From: Rheum nobile
Lineage: Eukaryota; Streptophyta; Magnoliopsida; Caryophyllales; Polygonaceae
Assembly (NCBI GenBank): GCA_027886185.1
Contig: WOAB01000040.1
Location: 10,478,001-10,542,000, forward strand
DNA: 64,000 nt
Direction: 5' to 3'
Shown: piece after piece, positions 53,392-63,730 of the stretch
How the letters are laid out: the number at the start of each line of letters is the position of its first letter
Position numbering within the stretch: the stretch's first letter is position 1
Made by a program: the position numbers and the translations under genes
Notes under the pieces: generated by a model
The model's input: only the letters and a program-made list of their open reading frames with translations
Told to the model about the DNA's origin: nothing
Databases searched by the model: none

Positions 53392-54320
53392 CCCTCATGC
53401 TTTCTCCCCAAGGACTTGCGCCGCCTGCGATTGTTCCTACGTAACCATCCAGGGGAGGGAAGTTGTCTCTCCGGGGAGGGGGCGGGGGAGGCACCGGGTT
53501 CTTGCTCATTCCTCTACTCATTGCCATATAGCCTCGGGAGAATAGAGATCCCAAAGTGGGCTTCTTCGCCGGGGATCCATACTTCATGCACTCGTTGTTG
53601 CCGTGCGTTTTGGATTGATGGTACGAGCATAACTTATGGGGAGGTTGTCCTTGTTAGGGTGATGCTTGAGACTTGGAGCAGTTGAGAAAGGGGTTGTGTT
53701 GTTGAGGTGGCGGGTTCATCGATTCCGTATGTACTGGAGCTCGCTCGGGGGCTTTACCTTTCTCATCGGCCGCGGCAAGTCTCCTTTGTTCCCACGAGCT
53801 CTGGTATCTTCCCTTAGGCTCATTCCGGGGCGCACTCGGGGGACCATGGTACAAGCTCACCATTTATTTGGCTCTAATGTGAGTGTTGGCCTTGTCCAAC
53901 AATTTGGAGTAGGTCGCGGGCTCTTTCTTGGTGACCGAAAACTTAAAATATGAGTTTGTGAGCCCCTGTATGAACACGATCTTGGCCACCTTCTTGTCGA
54001 AGTCGCACACTTGTATTACCTCAGCCGTGAACCTTTTCAAGTACGAGGCTAGGCTCTCTGCTTCACGTTGTCTCAGGGCAAAAATTTACTGCATCCCACG
54101 ACGTCTCCTCCTCGAGCTTCCAAAGTGTGTTAGGAACGACTCCTCCAACTGGGAGAAGCTGCCAATGCTCCCCGCCGAAATGTTGATCATCCATGTAAGG
54201 GCCGCTCCCGTAAGCGAGCTGGGGAACAACTTGCACATAGTCGGCCCGTCCATCCGATAGGACAGCATCGCGTACTTGTATTTCGAGGGTTCTCGGACCG
54301 CACGGCTGGGCAAGGCCGGG
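53392..54320 (-). pseudogene. gag: Tat gag, 5'-truncated
   Basis: The minus-strand reading shows the gag core (MLSYRMDGPTMCKLFPSSL, ALTWMINISAGSI, QLEESFLTHFGSSRR, ASYLKRFTAEVIQV) followed by a CX2HX4HX4C knuckle (CSYHQSKTHGNNEC). Stops near 54086, 53860 and 53654 and possible shifts break it. Homology stops near 54320-54366, so the N-terminus is missing. Confidence 0.75.
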
Positions 54321-54366
54321 AGGAGCCGGCAGGGTGGAGCGGGAAGATGGGCCGTGGACCATGTAG

Positions 54367-56760
54367 CCGGATCAAGCCAAAGTAAAGTCGTTATGGTCTT
54401 GCCGTGAGTTGGGCCGTATTGCTAAATGGGCTTTTCTCTTGTTTGGGCCGCACATTTGGGCCGGGCTAAATCCGACTCTCACACACACACAAAACAAATT
54501 GTTTTATCAATAAGTTCTAAAATGCACTCGTTCATTCAAAATCACTACTTATAACTTCTATTAGACGTAATTTTTCTAGCATCTAAATAGCTTCCACCTT
54601 TTTTTCCCATATTTGAACATCTAGGTGATATACATATGTATTGCGTACTTATATAAGGAATATACATACGCAATGTGTATATATATCTGGTTAAATATCT
54701 GAAAAATGTCTGAAAGATACTTCTTGGATATGCGTCCCACCCGCGTACCTTATGGTTACGCAGAAGGTACGCACTAAAGGCGTGTATCCCCTAGGTACAC
54801 TAGTTGGGAACATACCTTTTATATCCCAACGGTCGTAATTGGACCATTGGGAAGGGTACAGTACGCGTCTAGTATGCATATCGTATCCTTTCCAACGGTC
54901 CAATTCCGGCTCTAAAAAAATACCAACATCATAGTGCCCTTTTCATAGCAACTAAATCCTCCCAATATATTCAGTCCACCTAAGTATACTTTTAGAAAAA
55001 TGCACTTTGGAAAGAAATGACAAAAATGATAGAAAATTAGTACATGGAAAGTCAATAGACTGAGAAGATATTCAACATTTTGAATCTCTAGAGGTATGTA
55101 TTACTTGAAATTTTAGTTCAATATGATATGCTTAAATGTATTTAGATATGAAGAATATTATTAAAGAAATTTTGGGCTTTGAGTAGTTATTATATTAAAT
55201 GATGTCATGTAGTTTATTTGTATGAATGATATATGTAGCAAATCTTGTTTCAAATATATATTTAAGTAATAACAAAGACATTATATTATATATGTAGCAC
55301 ATTTCGTTTTGAATAGATATTTAAGCAAGATGTATAGTTTATCTTGAAAGTATAGTTCATTATGAAGATTATATTGTTTTATATCTAATACAAAAACTTC
55401 GGACCAAGTGTAGTTGTTTTAATACGTTACGTTTTGAATATATATTAAATTTGACCCATTGTAAATAGGTATGCACGAGAGATTATTCCGATGACTTTTC
55501 CATAGACTTGGTGTGGGATAGTCGAGAAGAAATGATTAACTGGGCTAAAGAGAGGGTTCGAAATTTGATGATGGTTATAGTCATTTGAAGCTCAAAACCC
55601 CGAAGGGTGAAGCTAGCTTGTGAGAATTTCGGTAAGTATATGATGTGATATGGGATCCCATCAAGTTACAAGACCAAGTCAAGAGCCGTTCCAAGCATAG
55701 ACAAGTGACAACGCTGCAAAAGACATCGTCGACGCGCCTCAAGTTGGGGTTTTTCAAGACGCCTGCGCCAACGACATCCAATTTGAACCTTACCATTGTC
55801 AATCCTCAATAGAGGCTAAATGAGGAGGCCATGCAAATTTTGGTCTCAAATGGAGAAAGGCCGCCTAATGATGACATAAGGGCCTTACGAGCAACGATGT
55901 CGACGCGAGCACCCAAGACTACGGTCAAATCCATGATCCATGGGACTTGGCTCGAGCACCAATTTGCCAATCTTCTTAACGCTGTCCAAGGCATCCAGAG
56001 AGTCAAGGTGTGCTGAGGAAAAATGAAGGTGGTTTGGAGGAGTTGAGTCAAGAAGGTCCAGCCGCGGCGCCAATGGCGCCGAGCCCGATTTTGTCCAAAG
56101 GTGCAAATCTTAACCCCTCGTGAGTTTGGGCTCTTTTTTGGATATGTTTGGGATCATGGGCTTATTTAGTTTATGTCCAAATTTCAGGCCCAACGGAGCT
56201 TTGAGGAGGATGAACGAAGCATTGCAAGTTTATTGAAAATTTAGGTTTTTGGAGACATTCGGTTTATTTAAGTGTTTTTCGTCTTTCATTTTTTCAATCT
56301 TTGAATTATTGATTATTGAAATGTTAAGCATTACATTGATTGAGCTTTGAGTTTATGTTCTTGAGTATTTTGTTTTGGTGAGTCATATCCATTGCAATCT
56401 ACTTTGTTTTGGTGAGTCATATCCAAAACAGTTGCTTAGCCTAGGTGAGTCATATCCTTGGTCAATCAACAACCCTCTTCTAAATCTATTAGTTGCCTAT
56501 CCCGTTTATTTATTGCATTTGAAAACCCTAAAATCCATAAAAAGAACCATTCTTGTTACTTGATCGGCGACGCTACGAGTCTTGCACCACACGTGGCTTT
56601 GGGAGACGACTTTCCTTGAACCAGAACGAAGATCCTTACCTTTGGCGGCCATCAATATAGACCTAGAAATATCAAGGGACGGAGAAACAACACAAAGAAA
56701 ATCAATTGCATATTTCAATAGATTGGGGTTTGTTTGAAAAAAAACTTCAGAAATAGAGAC
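54367..56760. other. AT-rich intergenic DNA, no gene supported
   Basis: About 2.4 kb. An imperfect inverted repeat pairs AATTGGACCATTGGGAAGGG (near 54837-54856) with CCTTTCCAACGGTCCAATT (near 54887-54905). A short TTTGTTTTGGTGAGTCATAT repeat lies at 56364-56460. A plus-strand frame at 55831-56016 is short and unrecognised. The rest shows nothing identifiable. Confidence 0.45.
56364..56460 (+). repeat. Short direct repeats containing GTGAGTCATATCC
   Basis: The motif occurs near 56381, 56416 and 56444 and again, slightly varied, near 58008 and 58052. The two groups lie on either side of the MULE fragment. Confidence 0.7.
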
Positions 56761-56767
56761 AGAAAGA

Positions 56768-57339
56768 TGGAAGCTTTCTGCCGTTAACGAACAGCACAAC
56801 CGTGTCCTTCCAACTAGTTTTCTTGGGCATGCATATATATGTCGAATGACCGAAGAGCAAGAGGCCCTGGTTAGGAGGTGGACTGCTATGTTAATGGCAC
56901 CAAGAAACATTGTTTTCGAGATGCGCAATCTATGCCATGGATATGTGAAATCCGGTAAACAAATAAACAACTTTCGGCAGAAGATTCAATACGAGGATTG
57001 CGAGGAATTGTCGGTTACCCAATGGACGCTAAAGTACCTAAAATCTAAGGATTACAAAGTGTATACTCGGAGAGAGGTGGCTACCAATGAAGTGGATATT
57101 CTATTATTTGCCCACCCAAAGTCATTGCACGTGCTGAAGATGTTCCCTTATGTAGTTGTTATCGACAACACGTACAAGACGAATAGGTTGGTGTTTATTG
57201 AAATTAATTATGTCATCATTTTGTTGTTTATGTTCCTATATTAAGTTGTGATATATTTATAGGTATTCCATGTCGTTGGTGGAGATTGTTGGTTTTTCAT
57301 TCACTAGCAAGAGGTTCAACATAGGCATGCATTTACTAA
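56768..57339 (+). pseudogene. MULE transposase fragment with probable intron
   Basis: Exon 56768-57186 reads WKLSAVNEQHNRVLPTSFLG, then RMTEEQEALV, a LKSKDYKVYTRRE block and LKMFPYVVVIDNTYKTNR, matching the segment leading into the MULE transposase domain. A GT...AG intron of 76 bp (57187-57262) restores the expected continuation YSMSLVEIVGFSFTSKRFNIG in exon 2. The similarity ends near 57339 at a run of 15 G. The catalytic core beyond is missing, so this is a remnant of a Mutator-like transposon. Confidence 0.7.
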
Positions 57340-57354
57340 GGGGGGGGGGGGGGG
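57340..57354. repeat. Homopolymer of 15 G
   Basis: An uninterrupted G run at the breakpoint of the MULE fragment. It may be a real microsatellite or a sequencing or assembly artefact. Confidence 0.85.
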
Positions 57355-58664
57355 AACAAGCCATTACAACTTTGTGATGAAAATATGATATGACTATGGG
57401 TGGCATCATATTTGAGGAAGAAAAAAAGCATAAACAAAGAAGTCGCTTGGATGTTGGAAGGTGACAAAACCGTTGAATCTGTCCCCCGACACCTCCTCAG
57501 TATTTTGGCTATAAAGGGAGATACGAATGTCCAATGGAAGATCATGAGTAGCCATTGGAAAGATAACAAACAAAATTACAACTATGATGACAATTTCTTC
57601 CATGGAATCTACCCAGAACAGTCCAGAAATTACAGTCTTCGGCGACAGTCTAGCAAAAGAACCTCATGTTTAATTCACATTCATTCAAGGCAAAGAAACA
57701 AGTCATCAATTTGATGTCATTAAGCCTCCTTCCACTGCATTTGATGGACCTAATAATGTGAAGACTCTTCACCATTATAAACATTAAATCTGTTCCATTT
57801 AAAGAGTCTTCCAAGACAGCCATATTCAATGTCGAGCCATCAAAGAGTCTCTAATTTGTTCTCTATTTAAAGTGTTTTCTTCTACCATTGTAACAATATC
57901 TTTGATCATCAAAATGAAGTTTGAAACTGAGTGTTTTCATTAGAGAATTAGTAGAACTCTTGTAGTTTGCTCATGAGTAATATCGAGTGTTGATCGATCC
58001 ATTCGGGTGAGTCATATCTCGACTTGTTTGATCTTGTTCAAGGAGCGAGTGGTGAGTCATATCCATAAGTACCTTTTCCACTTATCCATTTCAATTTCCA
58101 GCAAAGAATACCTTTCAAAAACAGATCCAAGATCCAACAAAAAACGGTCCCAAATATACTACCGAAATCTTCATCTTCAAGCTCCGATCTTCATTGTCGT
58201 CTTGTGTGCATTTTAAGCCGAAACTTCCTTGATACTTAGCACATAGCTATCCTATTTCTCATCAAAAAGTTTCTGAAATTGTTTAATATAGTGGGAGAAT
58301 ACACCACTTTTGGAAGCAAGTGTTGTAGGAAGGCGTTACTGATGAAACGATAGAGGTTGATGATACTATACCCCTATCTATTCATGAAGTTACGTTTAGG
58401 GAGATGGGCCATGCCGAGTACCATCTAGTTTCGCTGCATAAAGAAAATTTATTTGGTTAAGGGTTACATTGTAAGATAAATAAAATCCAATAAAAAGAAT
58501 AAATAGCGAAAACGTACTACAACGATATCAACAAGTGACGGTCGGTGGATAAGGGGCCCATCCCACGAAGGATTATGCGGCGGGGATGTGGGATCCACTA
58601 ATGGGTGAGTGATCCCAAAAAATTAGTCCAGGTAGTGGATGTCTTTGTCCCATGCATCTTGACA
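57355..58664. other. Intergenic DNA between MULE and PMD remnants
   Basis: A short plus-strand frame at 57400-57714 (MLEGDKTVESVPRHLLSIL) is not recognised. Two GTGAGTCATATC repeats occur near 58008 and 58052. Nothing else could be supported. Confidence 0.4.
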
Positions 58665-60150
58665 TCATTGATACACAACCATGACGAATAGGTGGGTATC
58701 GCGGTCTGACCACCTAGGCATATCATCCTTATCAAACTCGGCGACATACGAGCCACCTAATATGTCTAGAGGTCTAACTACCCAGCTAGGCTCGATCGAT
58801 GGGGAAGGACGCTCCTGTTTGAGCCTAAACTTCCATAGGACCCAAATGGGCATGTACGACTCCACGACATCAAGGCATCGATTGAGACCAGCTAACCTAG
58901 GCCCTTTGTACGTCTGCTCGAAGTCCAAGGATCCCCAAGGCATCCAAATTACCTGCATTTCATTCATTTTAGTAAGTGTTTTATAATTATATATAGAAGG
59001 CCCTGAAAATGGTGATGCACTATTTTTTTCCTCAACTGTAACCATGTCTAGAACCTGTAGGATCTTGGCGAGCCTAACCTCGTCATGCGATCAGATTGGC
59101 CTCGGGTTGTCACCCGTAACTGCTCGCGGGTCTGCCAGTAAATCATGGTCCTCTTTGGAATGGTTACTGAATTTAGGGAAATACTTTCATATTCAAGACT
59201 ACAATAAAATTCAGGGCATTAGTAAATTAAAATGTGGGGCAATAAAAGCACGACTCATCATACCTATAGAAGCCTCATACAGCCCATTATCCCTTGTGCT
59301 TACGCCTAGGATGCCTCCCCTAAATTGCGATACAATATCGCAAGTAAGTCGGGAGCGCAAGCGAATTTCCCAAGCAGGTCATGGTCAAGGAAAAACTGTA
59401 CATACCGGTGCTTGAACCGGTTCGCGGACCTGTCATTGAAAAAAATAAGATGATGATTAATAAAAAATTATTTTGATCTATTAATTGATATCAGCTTATA
59501 GTGGATGAGAGGACATGTCGTAGAAAAAAGAGCATCCAGTCAACAAAAACAAATAAGCGAACGCTATCTAATGTGCATCCCATCTGTCCTGGTGCAACCG
59601 CTGACTCCACCTCCCCAAGCTCTTGACGAGGATGCCCCTAGATCCGGTGAGCCTGGGGAGATCCTGAAGCTCAATGTTAAACATCTCTTAAATGTGGGCC
59701 CTAAGAGCGTCGTTACCTAGTTGTGTAGTCATCTCCAGCCCATCAATCTGCAGCCCCATAAGCCTCTAGACGTCGTGGAGGGGATATGATAATGATCTTG
59801 TCCGAGGAAAAATGGAAGTTGTTGGTCTCAGGATACCAACACTCTACAAAGGAAGAAATAAGGACATGGTCAATCTCGCGATACTCCAACTCCGACAGTC
59901 TCGTCAAGCAACTGCGCTAGGCTATACCCCACCATGTATCCGAGTTTCAGACAACATGCTAGTGCATGTCCAAGAAAGTGAGAGGATGAGTGTGGGTCCG
60001 CACTACCTTGTACACCAACTCCTAAAAGATCTCACTCTAGATATACGGGGCAATGTGGGTACGGTAGCTCCTCAGGACTGACCCGTCTCTAGGGCCTCCT
60101 AGATACCCAAACTAGATAATATTTCCATCTGGGCCAAACTAGGGCTGGGG
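58665..60150 (-). pseudogene. Plant mobile domain (PMD) protein remnant
   Basis: The minus-strand reading shows, in order, GYLGGPRDGSVLRSYRTHIA (near 60040-60107), LSELEYREIDHVLISSFVEC and YPETNNFHF (near 59830-59920), LMGLQIDGLEMTTQLG (near 59710-59760), RGGILGVSTRDNGLYEAS (near 59270-59325) and a C-terminal piece at 58665-59045 (VESYMPIWVLWKFRLKQERP). These resemble the aminotransferase-like plant mobile domain found in MAIN/MAIL proteins and in transposons. Frame changes between pieces, several stops and possible introns make it a pseudogene or a gene with unresolved exons. Confidence 0.6.
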
Positions 60151-60982
60151 CTCGAGGATAACGGGTGCTAGAACACATCGAGTGCGCACTCGGCGTGCAC
60201 GGGGAGGAGGTGCGGGTGCAGAGGTGACGGCGGGTTGAGAAGCGGGTGGGGGTGCGAGGGAGGGAGAGGGTGTTGGAGCCGGTGTCTCCATGGGGGCCTT
60301 GGGGCAACCTCAAAAAAGTCTCTTTAATCTTGTCAAAATCCTCTTCGATGTACACATCGTCCTCGAGGTCAACACGAGGGGAATCAGAACCAACGGATGA
60401 GGATTGGGGAGTGTCGGACCAGGCCTTAGGAGCGGTGAACATGGCATCGGGAGCGGCGAATGTCTGTGTCACTTCATGCTCGTCCAACCCTAAATCCTCC
60501 TCCATATCCTCCGGAGCAGCAGATGAGGCCTTGGGAGTAGCCGGTGTCTGCGTAGCTTCATGCTCGTCCATCCCTAAATCCTCCTTGACGTACGCATCGT
60601 CCTCGAGATCAACACGAGGGGAGTTGGGACCAACATATGAGGATTGGGGAGCTGCGGACAAGGACTCACGAGTAGCGGACGAGGCCTCGGGAGCAACGGA
60701 TGTCTGTATCGCTTCATGCTCGTCCAACCCTAAATACTCTGTCGTACCCTCCAGATCCAAATCCATGGACATAGGGGCGTCGGTGATGGGCTCATCGGAT
60801 GTTGTCTGATGGAGATCATCAAGCAAAGCTCTACCCGCCAGACGATCTACATCCACCCTAAACCAGGACAATGCAGTAAGACGCCGCTCCGATACACGGC
60901 GGATGCGCTCTCTATCGACCCAATGTGTATCAGTAACAAGGCGAACCAAATCCCGATAATCATAATTATAAATATTAAACAT
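60089..60982 (-). CDS. Acidic repeat ORF next to PMD remnant
   Basis: An open 297-codon frame. Residues 1-60 are polar and Arg-rich. Then three degenerate repeats built on LGLDEHEATQT, ASSA and PRVDLEDD blocks occupy about 80-225. The end is Pro/Arg/Ser-rich and overlaps the PMD N-terminal sequence in another frame. No domain was recognised. It could be the variable part of the PMD gene or a chance frame in a GC-rich repeat. Confidence 0.4.
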   Translation of the reverse strand: MFNIYNYDYRDLVRLVTDTHWVDRERIRRVSERRLTALSWFRVDVDRLAGRALLDDLHQTTSDEPITDAPMSMDLDLEGTTEYLGLDEHEAIQTSVAPEASSATRESLSAAPQSSYVGPNSPRVDLEDDAYVKEDLGMDEHEATQTPATPKASSAAPEDMEEDLGLDEHEVTQTFAAPDAMFTAPKAWSDTPQSSSVGSDSPRVDLEDDVYIEEDFDKIKETFLRLPQGPHGDTGSNTLSLPRTPTRFSTRRHLCTRTSSPCTPSAHSMCSSTRYPRAPALVWPRWKYYLVWVSRRP

Positions 60983-62462
60983 TAATTACTATTTTCGTCC
61001 TTGGGATTAACTAATTTGCGTTTTTTTAACTTTCTAAATATGTTGTCCCTACTAATTAGTATTTTCGAATTCCTATATAATTGTTAATTAATTATTATAT
61101 TTTCCATTGTTCATTATTCATCTCTTAAGTTTAATAAAAAATTATTTATACTTTTTTTAAAATATTATTATTGCTTATTTAATTAAATTTATTTTATCTA
61201 ACAATTAATTAATATTTATTCTTTATGCTTAATTCTTGTTTCTCTAATACTTAATTAATATTCATTCTTAATTCTTGTTTCTCTCATACTTAATTACTAT
61301 ATTCGCGTTTTTATTTGTTGACTCCTTTCTTGTTATTTCGTAATTCATTCTTTTTCCTAAGTTCACAATTCATTATTTATTCAAACTTATTCGTTAATAA
61401 TGTATTTGACAATCGTAATTATGAGTAAATAAATTGAACAAATTTCTTTTGACTTAGTTCATTTTCATACTCGTAAAATGACTACACATGACTAAATATC
61501 ACAATCATGAACATGACTGATAAACGCTAAATTTATTTTCACAATCATAAAATGACTACATATAACTAAATTTCACAATCATAAACATAACTAAATTCAT
61601 TTACCTAATAAATATGACTAAATTCTTTTTCGCCTTTATAAATTGACTAAATTGAATTTGACAATCATAAAATTTGAAGAACGAAATTCACATGCATAAC
61701 GAAATGTAAAACATCTAATTTCACAATCATAAATATGTCTAAATTAATTTTACCAATAAATAATTAATTCAGTATTTAACTATATCAATTTACCTATTAA
61801 ATATGATTAAGTTCATTTTCGCAATCATAAAATGACTAAATTTAATTTGACAATCATACTATTTGAGGAACGACATCCACATGCATAACAAAATGTAAAA
61901 ATCCAATTTCACAATCATAAATATTACTAACTTAATTTAACTAATATATATAGAGGGGTGCTCAGGTAAAACGAGTCTTATGGTGAAACGGGTGCATAAT
62001 TTTGGAGCGTTGGATTGAGGATGATAGATGGCTAGATTAGGAGAGAGAAAATAGGGTATAGTGGGGGTGTGAAACATGGAATAAATATTACCACTAAAAT
62101 AGGCAATTAGAAGGAGATTGGAGAGAGAAAGATTGGAGAGAGAAAACGTGGATTTGGTCAAGAAATCTGTTTAATCGTTCTGCATATCGATATAAAAAAA
62201 TTGCATATCGAGACGAAAAATATGAATATTGTTATATATAATTTGCATATGTGTTAATCTTGTTCATGTTCCATCGTATATAATGCATCGATTGAATTGA
62301 GATACAATGTGTTAATATCAAAGAACATTATCTGCATATCGTTCAAGTATTATTGAATAATTGTTATTCGTGATCGTGGTCAGTCGTATATATACTGATA
62401 TTCAAAAACATTGAACAGATATGCACATTGAGGTGATTGATATTCCAATTTAAAACATACAA
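60983..62462. other. AT-rich intergenic DNA with an imperfect repeat
   Basis: Very AT-rich, with a degenerate direct repeat of about 190 bp (ACATGCATAAC near 61692 and 61880; ACAATCATAAA in many copies). At 61950-62040 a block beginning GAGGGGTGCTCAGGTAAAAC and containing GCGTTGGATTGAGG looks like the end of an interspersed element, family unknown. No gene seen. Confidence 0.45.
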
Positions 62463-63092
62463 GTACATTCTGAATATCACTGTACAAAAAATGCATATCA
62501 CATCCACACAAATGAATATCATATTTACGACCAAGAAAATAATCCATAATTACAAATTGCATATCACACAAGTATATTCTGCATATCATTGTACAACAAA
62601 TGCATATCCCATCCATATAATTGCATGACCGGACTAAGCGAAATCTTCCTTGGCCGCGCCCATGGCTTCATTTTTGCGCCCGCAGCTTGTTCTTCTCGAC
62701 TTCTATCGAGAATATCACTCAACGATATCTTCCTTGGTCGCGCTCGCGGCTCCCTTTCTGCACCCATGGCTTATTATGCATATCAGTGTATAGAGAATGC
62801 ATAACTCATCTACACAAATGAATATCTCAATCACAACCAATGAAATAATCTATCATAAAAAATTGCATATCATACAAGTATATTTTGCATATCAATGTAT
62901 GAAAAATGCATATCATATCCACACAAATGAATATCATATTCACGGCCAAGAAAATAGTCTATAATTACAAATTACATATTATACAAGTATATTCTGCATA
63001 TCACATTATGAAAAATGCATATCCCTTTCACACAAATGAATATGATATTCACGGCCAGAAACATAATCCATAATCACATAATGCATACTTGT
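62463..63092. repeat. 109-bp tandem repeat with an internal insertion
   Basis: Units start at 62463, 62572 (cut at about 62624), 62769, 62878 and 62987 with 109-bp spacing. Common blocks are AAATGCATATC, CACACAAATGAATAT and AATCCATAATTACAAATT. Positions 62625-62768 hold a GC-richer insertion that is itself duplicated (ATCTTCCTTGGCCGCGC and ATCTTCCTTGGTCGCGC). Confidence 0.82.
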
Positions 63093-63487
63093 TTGAGGAT
63101 TATACAAGACACACCAAGTCGAAAATCAACAAATTCTCTGAATTTTCATACAATTGGACGGGAAAACTAAAACATAAAAAATGAGGAAATTTATTGAACA
63201 GATGAAGAGGAAGGGCATACTTGTTGCAGTCTGAAGCAAAGAATCCAAGAAAATCGAATTCCAAAATCGGTGAATAACAAGGTAGAGTATAGAGAAACGC
63301 TTAATTTAGAGCCCAGATCCGTCAAGTCAGATGGAAAACACGAAGTTCCAAGTCTATTCTGATTTCTTAGTTTCGCTTGTAGAAGAAAACAAATTAAGAA
63401 CAAAAAACACGAAGTTCCAAGCGATCAATCTGTTGAAAGGCAAATCCAAGTCACTTAAACTAAAATTAAGAGCAGAGAGAGAGAGAC
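63093..63487 (-). other. Sequence 3' of the LCAT-like exon, possible intron
   Basis: In minus sense this follows a candidate GT donor at 63486-63487. No continuation of the LCAT coding sequence was recognised here or further left within the window. Confidence 0.4.
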
Positions 63488-63730
63488 CGGTTTCAGGATT
63501 GTAAAGAGACCATAGCTTCTTCTTGAACTCCAAAGCCGCTAGCCAAATCCGGATCCAAACTCGTGTCTCGAATCCTGACTTCTTCTTCCTCGAACTCAGC
63601 ATCGAACCTCCGATACCTGGCACCAGAAGCACTGGATCACGATCGACAGTGGGATCATTGTCATCATCTGCGGCGGAGCAGCGACGTCCGAAGAACGGGC
63701 AACACGGACATCGGTTGGGGCTGTTGTAAA
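63488..63730 (-). pseudogene. LCAT3-like phospholipase A1, first-exon fragment
   Basis: The minus-strand frame reads CPFFGRRCSAADDDNDPTVD, then DPVLLVPGIGGSMLSSRKKK and RVWIRIWLAALEFKKKLWSL, ending in YNPETG. The GIGGS oxyanion-type motif and the following conserved Trp-rich segment match the N-terminus of plant lecithin:cholesterol acyltransferase-like proteins, closest to the LCAT3 (phospholipase A1) type that acts on membrane phospholipids. The catalytic Ser, Asp and His regions are absent. No in-frame ATG precedes the exon; a pyrimidine tract ending CAG (63731-63745) could be a splice acceptor. It is either one exon of a gene with very long introns or a fragment. Confidence 0.6.

Larger units (their letters stand above)
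48359..54366 (-). mobile_element. Tat-lineage Ty3/gypsy element, 5'-truncated and decayed
   Basis: In minus-strand order: gag (to about 54320), protease, RT, RNase H with an additional RNase H domain, integrase, and a 3' untranslated region with tandem repeats that continues at 18703-19005. The extra RNase H and the repeat-bearing 3' region are known traits of the Tat lineage (Ogre, Retand, Tat). The 5' LTR, primer site and N-terminal gag are missing beyond about 54366. It is the host into which the array and the solo LTR's parent inserted. Confidence 0.82.

Noticed and set aside
54063..54375. Separate small proteins at the end of the Tat gag
   Set aside because: Only one frame shows the gag core. 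The others are shadows in shifted frames.
60089..60982. Firm call of the 297-codon acidic ORF as the N-terminus of the PMD gene
   Set aside because: The PMD segments start in a different frame near 60140 and overlap its 3' end; no splice sites joining them could be identified.
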